A stretch of DNA of 64,000 nt from Phoebastria nigripes (taxonomy: Eukaryota; Chordata; Aves; Procellariiformes; Diomedeidae): positions 354,071 to 418,070 of the forward strand of contig JAYKAV010002308.1 in NCBI GenBank assembly GCA_035582835.1, in the 5' to 3' direction. Under the pieces are notes generated by a model. The model did not search any database. It saw nothing but the letters and a program-made list of their open reading frames with translations, and was not told where the DNA came from. The translations under genes and the position numbers were made by a program. This document shows positions 1 to 13,400 of the stretch, piece by piece (the stretch's first letter is position 1; every line of letters starts with the position of its first letter).

Positions 1-62
1 TTTGTTTTTTTGTTTTTTTTTCCCCCCTGCATGGGACTTCTTTTTTGGGGAAAAAAAAAAAA
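1..62. repeat. T/C then G/A low-complexity inverted repeat
   Basis: A T-rich run ending T9C6 (about 13-27) is followed after 19 bases by T6G4A12 (41-62), so the two arms can pair. Nothing else is recognised here. The left part is cut by the window edge. Confidence 0.6.
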
Positions 63-701
63 GTAGTCTATTTTCAATAAAAAAGTATTTTATCTTTTTC
101 TTTGAAGTAGGGAAAGTGCATGTTAGCTAAGCCTATATCATTGTAGATAAATATTCTCAGAAATTTGGTTGTTGAGCGGAGAAGTCTATCAACATGAGCA
201 CTGGCAGCACAACTTGAATGTTTTGGTCACTTTCTTGGCTATAGTATAAAAACTGAATGAATGATTTCATTAAACTTATCTAAATGGTTAGCATCTCACA
301 CAACATAGTTCATATAATTAAAATATTAAATATGACCTTTGGAGTCTTGGTACTACTTTATCATTTATTTAGACAGTTAAGGCTGGATAAAAAGACTGAT
401 GTCACTGGTTAGAGGAGCCAAGAATCTGTGCTAGAAGCAGCTAAAATCACAGCCAATTCTCCAAGTCATTTAATAAAAGAAAAAATTCAGGAAGCTGTCC
501 CTGAGGAATCTCATCCCTCNTGGTTGGCTTAGCCAGCAGCTTCAGCTCCTGGGCATCCTGTCCCTGAAATCTTTCGGCCTAACTAAAGAAGATGAAGAAA
601 TTACATAGATAATCTTGTTCTAAAAGTCTGCTTTCCAAATTGTGGAAGACTAGGAATGTTGTGATTAAAATATAGGGTCTTCTCCAAAAAATGTTAGTGT
701 T

Positions 702-824
702 AAAAAAAAAAACAACCAAACACCAAAAACAAACAACCCCCCCCCCCCAACCAAACCAAACCAAACCCCAAACAACTGCCAACCCCACAAAACCCAAGCG
801 CTGCCTTTTTTTTTTTTTTTTTTT
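702..824. repeat. A/C-rich tract with C12 and T19 runs
   Basis: An A11 run (702-712) leads into CA-rich sequence, a C12 run (737-748), CCAAA repeats, and after GCGCTGCC a T19 run (806-824). The tract creates long spurious open frames on both strands that should be ignored. Confidence 0.85.
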
Positions 825-3800
825 GTTTGAGAGGGAGGTGGAATCTGGTCAAATCTGTCAGAATGTGCTGAGAATATTCCTTGGGTGCAGAAACTCTAAG
901 CAAAAGGAAAGAAAGCCCATTCCAAAATAGCTACAGGTGAAAGTACCTACCTTGGATGTATGGTGCAAGGACTTGTAATGGCTTTTTATTTATTGCATCT
1001 CTAGATCTTTATAAGAAATTTTGAAATCTACGGTATGATGACAGCATTCCCTTTCTAACTTGTAATGTGAAACTGTATGTTAAATGTACATTCAAACTCC
1101 AGATAGCGTTTACAGGTTTCATACATACCTTTCCCAATTATACTCTGGGAAAGAAAGTCTTCCTTTTTTTGCCTTCCTTTTTTTTTTTTTTAGCTGATTC
1201 CTTACTATGATTGTGTGTAAACCATACATAATGGGATCTGTTGGAAACTTCAGGGTTCTTTAAAGAATTAAAGTTGTCAGATCAAGTACTCAGAAATTAA
1301 TGATGGCAAAACTGTGAAGTGCTGAGTAGAATCTTAACTCAGTTTCTTGAGTTCATGCAGGATGACACAACCTTGAATGACATTACTTAATATTGTTCTC
1401 TGCATGCTATGTTTTCCTGACTGCATTCCAGTCTTTCTCTGCAGTCCCTCTAGTCGTCTCATTTGGTGATGTTTGGGTGGTGGATGCTTTCTAGCTCTTT
1501 GCCATCCAGTCTACAGCTAGTGAGAGTAGAACTCCCAGCCTTCCTTGGTAAGGGCTTCTTCTCAGCAGAGCAGAGATGCTTTGCCACACTGTTGTCACAA
1601 ACCTAAAACATTGACAGTAAATTAACACCCACCCCCGCAACATACCTTAGTATGAAACAGCATTATCGTTCTTACAGTCGGTAGAGAGTATGTTGGCATT
1701 TCACAGATCTAACCTTCCTCTGAATCATCTATTGCATATGTTTAAAGGGGAGTTGGGTGTTGATGAATGGGTAATTCCTTGCTGGGCCAGCAGCTGGGTA
1801 CCTAGCGTGCTGTCACAGCTGTTTCCAGATGTCAGCACTGATGCCTGATTTGTGAGAATAAAAGGAAAGGTGTGAAGGGCTAGAGCCATGTTCTGAAATA
1901 GCAATCTGGGAATTGTCTGAGAATTACCAGGGTAAATTTGTGGCGCTTTCACATATAATATAATGAACATCGTCACTGTAACTGTGTCAAGCTTTCTCTC
2001 CATTTGGCTTTAGAAAATATCGATGGCTCTTAAATCACATCTTTTTGTTTGAAAAGTTATTATAAAATTCATCCATGTAGCTTTATTTGGTGTTACTTTA
2101 GAAAGCTAACATTTGCTGTGCTTCTTGTGCACTGTACTCTTATTTCTGTGGTGGTGTAATCCATAGGTATAAATAAGTTGCTGTTGCCTGTTGTGGACAA
2201 AAGCTTTACAAACTACATTAACTTCAGGGTGAAGAGGAGTGTTTCTTAAGGGCCAGACTGTGCCCATTGGGTGCTGACCTTAGTGAGAACACAGGAGGCT
2301 CCAGGAGTTCCTTAGTGCACGTGTGTGTTAATTTTGAGTTTCTTCAGCAGCAAGATATACACTGCTCTCTGAAGGCTGCTAATGAAGGTGGAATGAGGTT
2401 ATAGCCTGTTTGAGCAGCTCACCAAGGATCCAGTCAGCACACCTGAACTCAAGGGCTGCAGCTAGTTCTAGGGTTGGATAGGTGGGGGAACAGGGCTTCT
2501 TGTGCTGTTCTCCCTGCTGCATGCAAGGGCCACCTGGTAAGTGCCCCTAAGCCTCAAGGAAGCTTTATTGTACAACCTGCAGTTTCCATACTGCTTAAAG
2601 TAGCAGGTTTTATAGCAGTGACAGTTGTTCTTTCTGTGTTAGCAGGTGCTACAAAGCACAGGCTATGACAGCAAGGTAAGCAAGTTTCGCTTGTCAGGTT
2701 TATTCTTCTCCCAATACAAATGGACTAGAACAGTGAAAGACTGCAGATAGCAAAGGTGGTGCCTTGAAGGTACGTCTGAGAGCTAAGCTTGGTGTCCTCT
2801 AAAGAGGGAAGCAGGGCAAGTATTGAAAAATAGAGAGTAGTGTAAAAACACAGGAAACCTCCAGCAAGATAGCAGGGAATCCTACTAGTCAGCATGGCTC
2901 GCAAAACTGTCAAGCAAAGGTTACGTGAATAAATAGCTGAAGCTAGCTTTCTTTGATCTAGGCTAAACTTCTATTTTAAAAAGCCCCAATTATTACAGTG
3001 TCTCTCTCTGTTGTAGGTACCTGCTAGTTGTTTGAAGTTCCATAACGAAGCTTTAATATGTAGGATTTTTTAAAGTTATTGCTTTATAGCTTGCTGTGAT
3101 GATCAGATGGCTGTTCCATATTGATGGCTGTGTCTTTCTAGGGTGATTTGATGAGCAATCAGTGAGGAAACAAAACTTCCTGTTTAGCTATTTTTGTCTA
3201 ATGAATTTCTCAAGCTCTTTCATTGTTTTAGTGGTTTTATTGTAGTAAACTCTTAGCTGAGTGGAACAGCAATTATAGCATGATTACCAAGACCTCATGG
3301 AAGATTATAGACCACAATTATCATGTCTATCTTGGAGAATTGAACAATATGATTTACTCATCAGGTTAAAACCAGTTACTGGCCAACTACCTTGGCAAGT
3401 AGGAAGGAAAGTCTTCTGTATGAAACATTTTATCTTTTCACATTGTGTATGCAAATCCTGTTGATGCTCAAAGAGTTATGTAAGGTCTTCGGTCCACTGC
3501 CGATAGTCTGCTGAATTGTAGCACTGAAATTCAGTCAAGTTCTCCAAAATAATGATATTGGGGGGAGAAAAAAAATCGACCCTTGTGCTTTTCATTTTCC
3601 TTCGACCTTTGAGTTTTGATGTTACTCATGATTTCAACTTCCAATTTTTTCCACACTTTAAAAATTTTACTCTTTTTGTAAGAAGGTCTTTAAAACAAGA
3701 CCTGCTACTCCCACCTTTTCTCATGGCTGGGACTTATGAGAAACACAGGCCATTATGAGACTTACGACAGTTGTCACTGCAGTTAACAACTCTGAAAACA

Positions 3801-4435
3801 AGAAGGAACTGAAATTCATTTTCCTTTTTGTTACGTAAATGGATTTCATGATGATTTTATGTTGTAGACTGGACTTGAATTTTATTCTTTCCTCTGCTTA
3901 GTGTTACATCTTTTAAGAAAGTAAAACTACATGTTGATATAGGAAGCTGAGATCCATAAGGCAGGATTTTGCCCATCAGATGTGACAAGAGTGCAGTGGT
4001 GCAGGGCAGTCTTTTGAGAGGCATTTGAAGGGGTGCGGTTTTAGCAGCAGGGCAGAACTTGCACAGTTTTCAGTGCAGCCAAGAGAGGTGTGGCTGTATC
4101 TGATGGACTGGGATTTGCTTGGACCCAAGCTATCTCCATCCTACAAGCCAGTCTACGTGCATGGTGCAGTTTGTGCTACCCAAAGGCACCTGCTGCTGCT
4201 TTTCAAATGGACTCTTTTTAAAAATCTACTGTCATTTTGCCAGTGTCAGTAAAATGACCCAGGGAACACAAACATAGCTGGCACTGAGTTGGGAACACAC
4301 TTCTACTTAAAATGTTGAGAAAAGCTGAAATTCCTGGTGGCCGCAGACAAGCTGGATTGAATGTGTCCTGTTCTGGCTACACTAACCCTTTGACAGTACA
4401 GAGTTCAAATCAAAACCTGCTTCCTCTCCCTCCCC

Positions 4436-4450
4436 GGTTGCCTGGCAACC
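4436..4450. promoter_or_regulatory. Palindromic RFX X-box
   Basis: GGTTGCCTGGCAACC is a perfect 7-base inverted repeat around one base. It fits the RFX-factor consensus GTNRCC-N(0-3)-RGYAAC. It sits in a C/T-rich stretch of intron 1. Function is inferred from motif only. Confidence 0.5.
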
Positions 4451-7400
4451 TCCCTCCTCTTATTAGCATATGATTTCTATTCCTTTTTTTATTTCATCAG
4501 TACAGTGTTACACACTCTGCTCCCTGCCCTGTGCCGTCACCTTTGAGAAGAGCAGGATTTGTGCCTTTATATGAGACTTTGGCAAGTATGTGATTTGGCA
4601 AAGAAATCAAACATTTGGGATTAGGAAACCTTTGGCCATAAATGTCTTATCAGAAGCTCAGAGGGTGGCGTTTGTGTGGGCATGTTGTTCAAAGTCTTTT
4701 CATTTTCATTTGCTGTCATTTGTATACTAAGGGCAGAATTCTTCTTGCAGATCAGCACAGCATAAATCTCTGGCGTCTTTACATGTGCAGAGCATCAGTT
4801 TGTGAAATGTGCCAACAGAGATCGGGTACACAGATCTTAGTGGGCATTTTGTTGTCTTGGTCTGTATGCAGTTCAAATGCAATGCCATAATTCAAAATGT
4901 AAATATAAGAAAAAAATCAGATATATCCAGGTCAAATTGGGACTGGGGAAGAAAGCAGGTAAAGAAGTGGAGGAAATGAACTAAATTCTCTGGTTTTCTT
5001 CTTTTAATAATGCTTATTAGAAATACGAAGAACATTTTGCCTTCAAATTGGCCAGGTGTATTCTTTTATGAAATAACAGGTGATTCAGACTGGATCTTAA
5101 GTTTAACTTTAAATTCCCTTTTTTTCTGCTCATAGACTCTTACAACTGTAAGAAATACCCGAATCTTTTTTGTTGTTGCAGATGGCAAAGAACATAGCAT
5201 TCAAGTGGGCAAGCTTCTTTAAATATCATTAGGAAAAAACAACAGCAACAACAAAAATTAGAAGACACAGTGAGGATGAAATGCCAAAGCAAGTACATTT
5301 GGGGACTGTTTAGATCAAGATATGTATAGGAGTTTTTTCTTAATATTATCCAATTCATAACCTATTACCCGGTTAAGTTGTAGTGGAATTACCATTCTGA
5401 GCCCAGATTTACACCAAAGGGATCCAGTTTTCCTTGCAAGCAGGAAGAATGCAAGAATCTCTTAGTGAAGCAATCCTGATATGTACTCTGTCCCCAAGAC
5501 AGCTCAGAAATCACTGCGTAACCTTCCCTAACTGCCTTACAACAGAAGAGGGGTTTATTCCCCTTGGAAGTGCATCATCTGGATGACTGGCATGTCTATA
5601 TCAAACGCATAAGTGTATCTGTGAAGGGCATAGGGTAAATGGAGGTTCCACATTAAACAGTGGTAGGCCTTAGTCAAAGCCATGAGATGTTTTCATTCCT
5701 CAGATGTCAGTGTATTAGCACGCATTGTGAGTAGTGGGAGGTGACTTACTCTGTCTGATAGCTGTAGAATGTCAACTTTAGGTGGCCAGTACTTGGGTCA
5801 CGCTGCTCAGGCTGGGAATGGAGAGAAATACATCCCTACCTTTGATGCGTAGTCTGAGAACAAACGAAATAACCCAGTTTTTCAACATCCCTGTTTTCTT
5901 ACGCTGTGGACTGAGTTGGGCAATTTCACTTCTGCCCTCTGTCAAAATACTTAGACCTTCTTATGAAACATCTGGTCTCTTACCATGGTCAGAGATGCCT
6001 CACTAAGCCAATGTGGAATTTTGAGTGTTTTTAGGTCTTGCAGAGACTTCATCATTTGAAATTAGGGTAAGCCCACCTATAAAAGTATTCTGGTTTTAAA
6101 AATGCTTCCAGTATTTATACATATAGTTTCAGAAAGTTTTATTAGTGTGATAAATATTAATATATGTGATGCTGGTGTTTTATTTGTAAATTTAAAGTGA
6201 TAAACACAATGAAGTCCTTGAAATGCCAAATCTTTCATCTCTGCTCAAGCCAAGGTTCAATTTTATTTTCAGTATGACATTTGCTGCCTGAAGTGTTACA
6301 AGTGACTTGACCTTAAAATTATGTTTATTTTAGTTCATTGAAATGGCCTTTCCAGTTCAACTTGACACCAACAGTGCAAATGGGAGAAGGCAGACATGCT
6401 TGCCTGTGTCTTCATTTGAAAGCTAATTAAAAAAAGATCTAGGTGTTGAATCTAAGTATTTCCATTTAGATGGGATGGTAGTCATCAGTTAAAGGCAATC
6501 GTGGTGCATTCTGACATTTTAATTTCAGGTTCAAAAACAATTAAATATGTAATTAAAGAGAGAAGTGTCCAGGCAGCCAAACTGTCTGATTTACATGTCT
6601 TGCAGGTGTATGCAGTTTTTTTAATAGATGTACCTGTGCACACCACTTTGAGAATGTAGAAATGAGGTGGAAAAATTGAAAGCTGCTTTGAAAGTTTGAT
6701 GTTAGTTAATCTCTTCTTCCTAATGGTACACTTCTTTCAAGTATTAGTCATATGAGCAATGTCATTAGGTTTATATTTATTATGGAGATTGGACGCTGTG
6801 CCATTTTCAGATAGGTTGTTGTGGTACCTAGTTTATTTATTAATTTATTGCTGCACACTTTCCTTGGTTCTTTGTTGTGATTTTGTTAGCTGTGCTCTGA
6901 GAGGCCTTATTTAAAGTGAAACTTCTTCTGTTGGAATGAAAACTGTCCTGGCCAGGGTTTTCTCGGTCAACAAAAAATTTGACCATCTTGGAGAGAATGA
7001 AGCAGGCTGCTGCATAGAAGATGCATCACTGAAATTTGGGCTACTGTTTCCTAAGATGGGGATGTTTGGTTGTGCTGTACGCTCTGCACAGGGCTGCCTA
7101 CCCAGCCTTGAGAGAGGTCCTCATACTGCCCAATCGCATCTCTGTTAGTTGATTAAGGAATGATAATATTGTGCTCTGAAGGGAGCCCTTTGCAGTCTTG
7201 AGATGAAAGGTCAGAAGGCAGGACATGTCCTTCTGCGTGAGGAGAAATGGGCTGATAAATATGTGCAGGGATCTAGAGGGAAGGAGAAATAAAATAGGCA
7301 CTGCAAGCAAGCTGTTGCTGAATTTAACAATCACAGCATTTTCCTTTACAGCCTTTGCACCGCTAGCATCTATACTAGCATCTAGCTCATTATAAAATCT

Positions 7401-10400
7401 TGGTTTTGCCTTGATTGTGAAGGGCATTCTGTGAAACCCAATTCTGTTCTGCTCTTAACAATAAGCTGACTACCCTCCCATCCAGGCATGTCTAGCATCC
7501 ATGCAAAACTCCAGAATGCACGTGTGAAAGTAGGTAGAAGTGTTAGAATAGGTTATTAAAAATGTAGACCCATAATGTGAGTAAAGAAGATTGGAAATAT
7601 AAAAAGAGGTTTTACACCTGGAAGTTATTATAGTTATTTAGATTGAGCAAGAATAATAACCAATTGTTTTCTAAGATGTATGACACATTTATGAAAAACC
7701 TTGAAGGGTAAATGGATCTTTTTAGTATGCTACTTCCACAAAGGACTCAATGAATAAAATAATAGTGAGAGAACTCTCAGTGGATGCTGAATACTGCTAA
7801 TTGATGAAATTATTACTTATTACACTGCAACTGAACTCTGCTTAGAAACACTATTTTCAGTATGATTTTTTGAAAATGACAGCTGAAATGTAAGAGGCTT
7901 TGTATTGAAAATGAATAGTGATAATTTCTTGATATCTTTGAAATGAAGGATATTTCAATGACAGTTGAAACTGAGAAAAGTGATTTTTTTTTTTTTAAGT
8001 GCTGAGATCATGGAATATTGCTATGGAAATAAAATGAACTTTTCTGAAATCAATAAAGCAGACTTAATGTGGATTTATGAGGTATTTTAAAAATAATTTT
8101 AAGTATTCTTATTTATAATAAAGCAGTCAATTATTTGTGTCAGCAGTTTTCATATTATGTCACATGTTGAGGTTAAAAATGAGGTTTGTGAGATAGGGTG
8201 TAGCCATTGCATTTAGGAAAACTCTAATTGTAAATTAAATCAGTATTGAATAAGTACTCCATCACTTACTGCTCAGGGCAAAAATGGGAATGAGTACCAG
8301 ATTTGGCTTTGATTTAGTACTGATGAAATTAAAGCCCGCTGTCCCTCTTGGTGTGTCATTTTAGGTCTATGTACTAGCTCTTAAAGAATGTTATCAGTAA
8401 TTGGTGTGAGGATCTGTGCGCAAAGTATCATGTGTAGTGTAATATTTTGGAATATAACTACAGGTGAATACAAGATCTGATTTCAGCCTTAACAAATTTG
8501 TTCATCAGTGTTAGAGGTATACTTCCCTCTCTGTTAATCTTGGCAGTCTTTAGAATCTGAGGGACAAAGTAAGCTTGTGCAAATTCACTCACACACTTGC
8601 ATGTGGGTGCATGTGCGTTCTAATGACAGGAACACGGGATGGGAGATTAGGGGTGGTTCCCAGACTTATTCCGCTTCCATTTTAAAGCTCTGTTTGATAT
8701 TGCCTTTTTTTCAGTTCCAATTGAAAATGCAAAATTGTAAAGATTTTAGTAAGCTTATACATAGCTCTTCAAAACAGATGGAAGTGAGGGAGTGACAAAA
8801 GAGTTGGGAGGGAAAAAAAAAAATCAAACAAGATAACCACAACAGAAGCTGTTCTGGAACGCTGGTGATAAAATGCAGAAATGAAATGAATACAGAACAG
8901 AAAAAATGAAAATATTATCTATTCTCAAAAAAATTACAGTCTGGGAGTCTGAGTAAAATGTCAGCAGTAACCAATACTATTGCCTGCTGAAGAATGAGTT
9001 CTTCTTTGTTAGGATATGATAAGAAATAGTTTTCAGAAGTCTGTAGAATATTTGTTCTTAAGTAAAGCAGAGTAGCTTGCATGCTGCCAAACCTTGGCAC
9101 CAGGTGGGGAGATAAGATAAATTGATTTAGGAACCCCAAGAAGTATTTAGCACAAAAGCAAAGTTAGCTCATTTTTAACTCCCAGCATAATGTTCTCTAT
9201 GCACTTAATCAATGAGCCCTTAATGAAAAATATATAAGCAGTCTTGAGAGTTGGGTCAAAACACTTTTAGTGCTGGAGCAGTGTTCTTGTCATATTTGCT
9301 CTCTGATTTGCTTTTGTAATCTTAGCCGAGCAGCTAATCAGCTCAACTTCATCCAGGTTTGCCCTCCATCCTGGTCAGTGGAGATGGAGGTCTTCTCTTT
9401 CCAGGGTGACTCCAGTAACCGTTAGACTATTATGCAAAAGAGCAAACAATAGCTAAAAGAAGAGCTGACCTAAAGTCAAGCGGAAGGAGGTAAAGACCAA
9501 ATCCACATTGAATTGTTGGTTCTTCTGGCATGTTTCTGAAGCTGTCAGGTGGAGAAGAGCAGGAAGATAGCTAAAGCACTTCTATAACAGTTACCTGGCT
9601 ATTTTTCCTTTGCATCGTTTCTAGTGTACTAAATAATGTTACTTCTGTTGCAGCTGTTCCTGTTACTCTGCAGTATTTGCTCCTTCTCATACCAAACCAT
9701 AAACAAAGGGATGCTGATCCCAGACAAGTGTTAGTTAATATTTCCATCCTAATTGAATGACAGCTTTGTGGTCTTGTATCTTGTAGTGTAGGAAAGAGAA
9801 CTTTGTCCTGTCAGCAAGATAGGAATTTTATTTTTGCAAAAGTCCAATACTTAAATCTTTCTGCAGCTGAAATCCAAGGCTTTAGAATCATTACAGTATG
9901 TTTATAGGAGAACTACTTAACTATATTTTTAGAAACCTTACAAATGATAATAATAATAATTCTTCCCTGTTCAGAGGTTTCATAGCAGAAATGCGATTTG
10001 TCTTAATAAGTAAAAGAATTGGGAAGTAATACTGCTACATACGACGCCCTTTATAAAGTATTTTAAAAATAAATTTTCTGTATAAGCATGTGACAAAGTA
10101 TGATAGATCAGAATCCAAATGTTTGCTGGCATGTTTTTAGATTGGGCAGCCTAATCTGATTATCCTGGTTTTTAAAGAGTATCACCTCTGCCTCCGGCCC
10201 ACACAATCAGCAGTATTTAATGTGAATAAAATTTAAAAATCAAAATTGTTGAATAAGAGTGAACAACTCCAAGGAATTGCTTTATATTCCACATTATCAA
10301 TATACTTCCATTGTCATCTATAACACATGTGATGCCTTATGTATTTGCGGAATGTCACATTTCTTTGCTTAAAGGTGTCAACATAGGATCACTGTGAGCT

Positions 10401-13400
10401 TCTGCAAAAGAAGACAATGACATGTTAAAAGGAAAAATTGGCAACAGTTTCCTCTTGCCTTACTTGTATGGGCTGTTAAATTTTATTGCTTGAAAATTGG
10501 CTGTGTTATTTTTTCAATTATCAGACATTTGATAATATTTTAATATGTAACTTCACACATCAAACCCTTACTGTTTATAGTATATAATTAACAAATCCTT
10601 CACACTTCCATTTTCCTTCTACGTGCTCTTTTTTTTTTTTTTCCTTTTTGATTAGGATGCTCTGATGTATACACAAAGTTACTAGAAAATCAGTAGTTCC
10701 ATTGACAGTTTTGTATTTTACCGTTGTATTAAACAGTTGCTACTGAAATTTTTGTAGAAGTTTGCACATTAGTTGCACATAGGTAAGTTTACTTGTTGCT
10801 TCTTAATGTTGCAACAGATTTAGAAAGTCAGTACTGATAGATAGTTGGCATGTTCTTGGAACAAATACAAATGTTCATATGTGTTTCAAGCACTGAATGT
10901 ACTAGATCTTTTGGATGTATATTGTCACATCCTNGCATTTCAGGTTCGTTTATTGGACTTTGAAAATCACCTTTTAACAAAGTTTTCAGAACATTGCTTT
11001 GCTCAGCTAAAATTAGTTCCGCTGATTTTGCCAATGATTAAACTTAAAGCAGTAATAACTTTTAATGCTAATTTCTCTCCTATAATCAAAAGTCAGTAGA
11101 GCATTCATTTTTCGTTAACTGACATGTCTCTAATGCAAGTTTGGGTTTTGGTTAAGCAAACACCCGCAATTGTGTGTTCAATTGAGAGGTTCAATTATGG
11201 GGATACAATGGCCTGTTTTTGGTTTTGGCACTAAGTTTATTTCCAAAGGCAACTGAGCTTGCTTTCTCTTTCAATCTGTTTGTCTTCTTGCAGAAAAATA
11301 GAAGTGAGCTGTAAATGTATGTGTATGATAATGATCCTTTTCGTGTGAGATATTCATTAAATGACTCTCCATATGAGTGAGCAGTTACAAATGTTACTTA
11401 GTATTCCTCATGTAACAGAGCAATTTGATGTGCAAGCCATCCAGGCATAGATAAGTATTACAGTGAGGAAACCAAAAACTTCTGTTGTACTTGTGATGCA
11501 AACCTAAATATTTTCTGAAGCTTTAACTTTCAATTTGTAAAGAAGGAAGATATTTTTCTTAGGAAGATGAAAAAAGGTAACTTTGAGTGTAGTGGGTTTC
11601 ACACACTGTGGAGACCATGCATGTGCTTACTTTTAAAGTGACAGCAGTCATGAAGCTAAGAATCAAGGCTGTGACATGAATTGCTCTGTTTCTTGCACTT
11701 AGCCATTTGGTTGGATGATTAAAGAATGTCCAGTTAGAGAGAAAATGTATTAAAATGTTAAATGTAGGTGTAGAAGGATAGCTGCACCGAATTTTAAACC
11801 CTTCTATTTTTAAAGGCTGTAAATTAAATAATATTTTAGTCAACAAAATGAATACATAATAGTGAATTCAACGCTGAGTAAATCCATGAGAGCTGTGCTC
11901 AGCTATGCCTTCTCTGAATTTGCTGTGTTAACCCTAATAGCTTTTGATGTAGTGTATTGTTTATAGTGTGAAAATGTGATCTTACCACGGAGTAGGGTGT
12001 TCCTGGAGAAGCCTCAGATCTGAGAACTTCATCCTACGGCACGGTGGAGTTTGAGCCTGCTTTAAGCTGTGTGGCTTTTAATGTATATGTGCTTGTGTTA
12101 AATATGTGAATAATTCACTGAATGCTGGGATACTACTTGGATACTTAAAGTTAAGCATGGAGGGTGAGTATTCACTTTAGTTTTCCCTGTGACAGTCAAG
12201 GCACTTCTGCAGAGATTAGTTGTGTCAGGGAGGTAGCATGCAGAGTTTCCAGCGGCGTAATTCACCACCCAGAGCTCTTCCAATAGAGAATAGTGGTTGG
12301 TATCTATGGGAAGCAAGTAACACTTTCTGTTTTCTATTTTAATAAACCTTCTAGAATTTACAGTAATACCTAGCATAAATGCATTGCTGAGGTAGAGAAA
12401 TCAAGCTCTTAATCTGAAAGTTAACCTATCAACAAAATTAGGTAAACCATGTTTAGGGTTGTGTAATTTTGCTACTTTGTTAATCTGTAATGCATTAACT
12501 TTGCTTGTTATATAAGCAAATATAAATAAACAGAAAGTCCATGAGGTATACCACACTTTTGTTAATATAGACATATTTGTAACCCAGACTTTCCTGACTT
12601 TTGTGGGAGTGATTTAGAAAACTGCTCATTTTGTTAAGAGACGGTATTTACATACTGCAGGGAAATCTGAGGACCATGAAAATCTGTAGTGATAAATCTG
12701 TTTTGGAAACCCCACTTTCTAAATATCCAGTAATGGATCTAGGACTACACCTCTAGGATGCTGGTATGCTATGATATTATTACAAGATAAAGAATAGTCT
12801 TACTCTCACTAAATATCAGAGGCTGTGTAAGGAGCACAAGAAGCTGGAAAGGTGTTTGTTCTGATATAGAAGCAGTCTGTCTTATGGAGAAATCTAAAGC
12901 TATGTGGAAATGTAAAGGTGAAGATGTAGTGCTTAAGTGCTATGCTAAAGGCAGTGACCTGTCAGTGCACAGCTAGAATATGCTTACCACAAGATCATCC
13001 ATTGGCCTTTGAGTTCTTGCTCTTTTTTGAGACTCTGAGCTTGTGTGGCTCAGAGAAGAAATACATCTTGTGATTAAAAGTTGAGTCTTTTCCCAGATCT
13101 GTTTGAGCTCCCCCACCCCCCGCCCGTATACACACCAGGATTCAGGGTCAGGCCCCAGTCCCTTAAGCCTGTTGGCTTCTCGGCCCCTGTCTCACAGGAG
13201 GCTGCAGCACTGCTGCTCTTCTGGCATGTTTCCTAGTCACAGGCTGGCTGTCTCTCCACAGAAGTGGAGCCCCATCTTCCAACTCTCTGGACCTTGAGGG
13301 CTCTGGTTTGAAGAAATCATAATAATGTAAATTGCTGGTTCTCAGGCATGGACACAGAGGGTCACCTGGAGAGTTCATCCTTGTTGAGAGAGATGAGAGG

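Noticed and set aside
13090..13390. GC-richer patch considered as a promoter or retrogene
   Set aside because: CpGs are few, no coding similarity was seen, and open frames on both strands look like composition artefacts.
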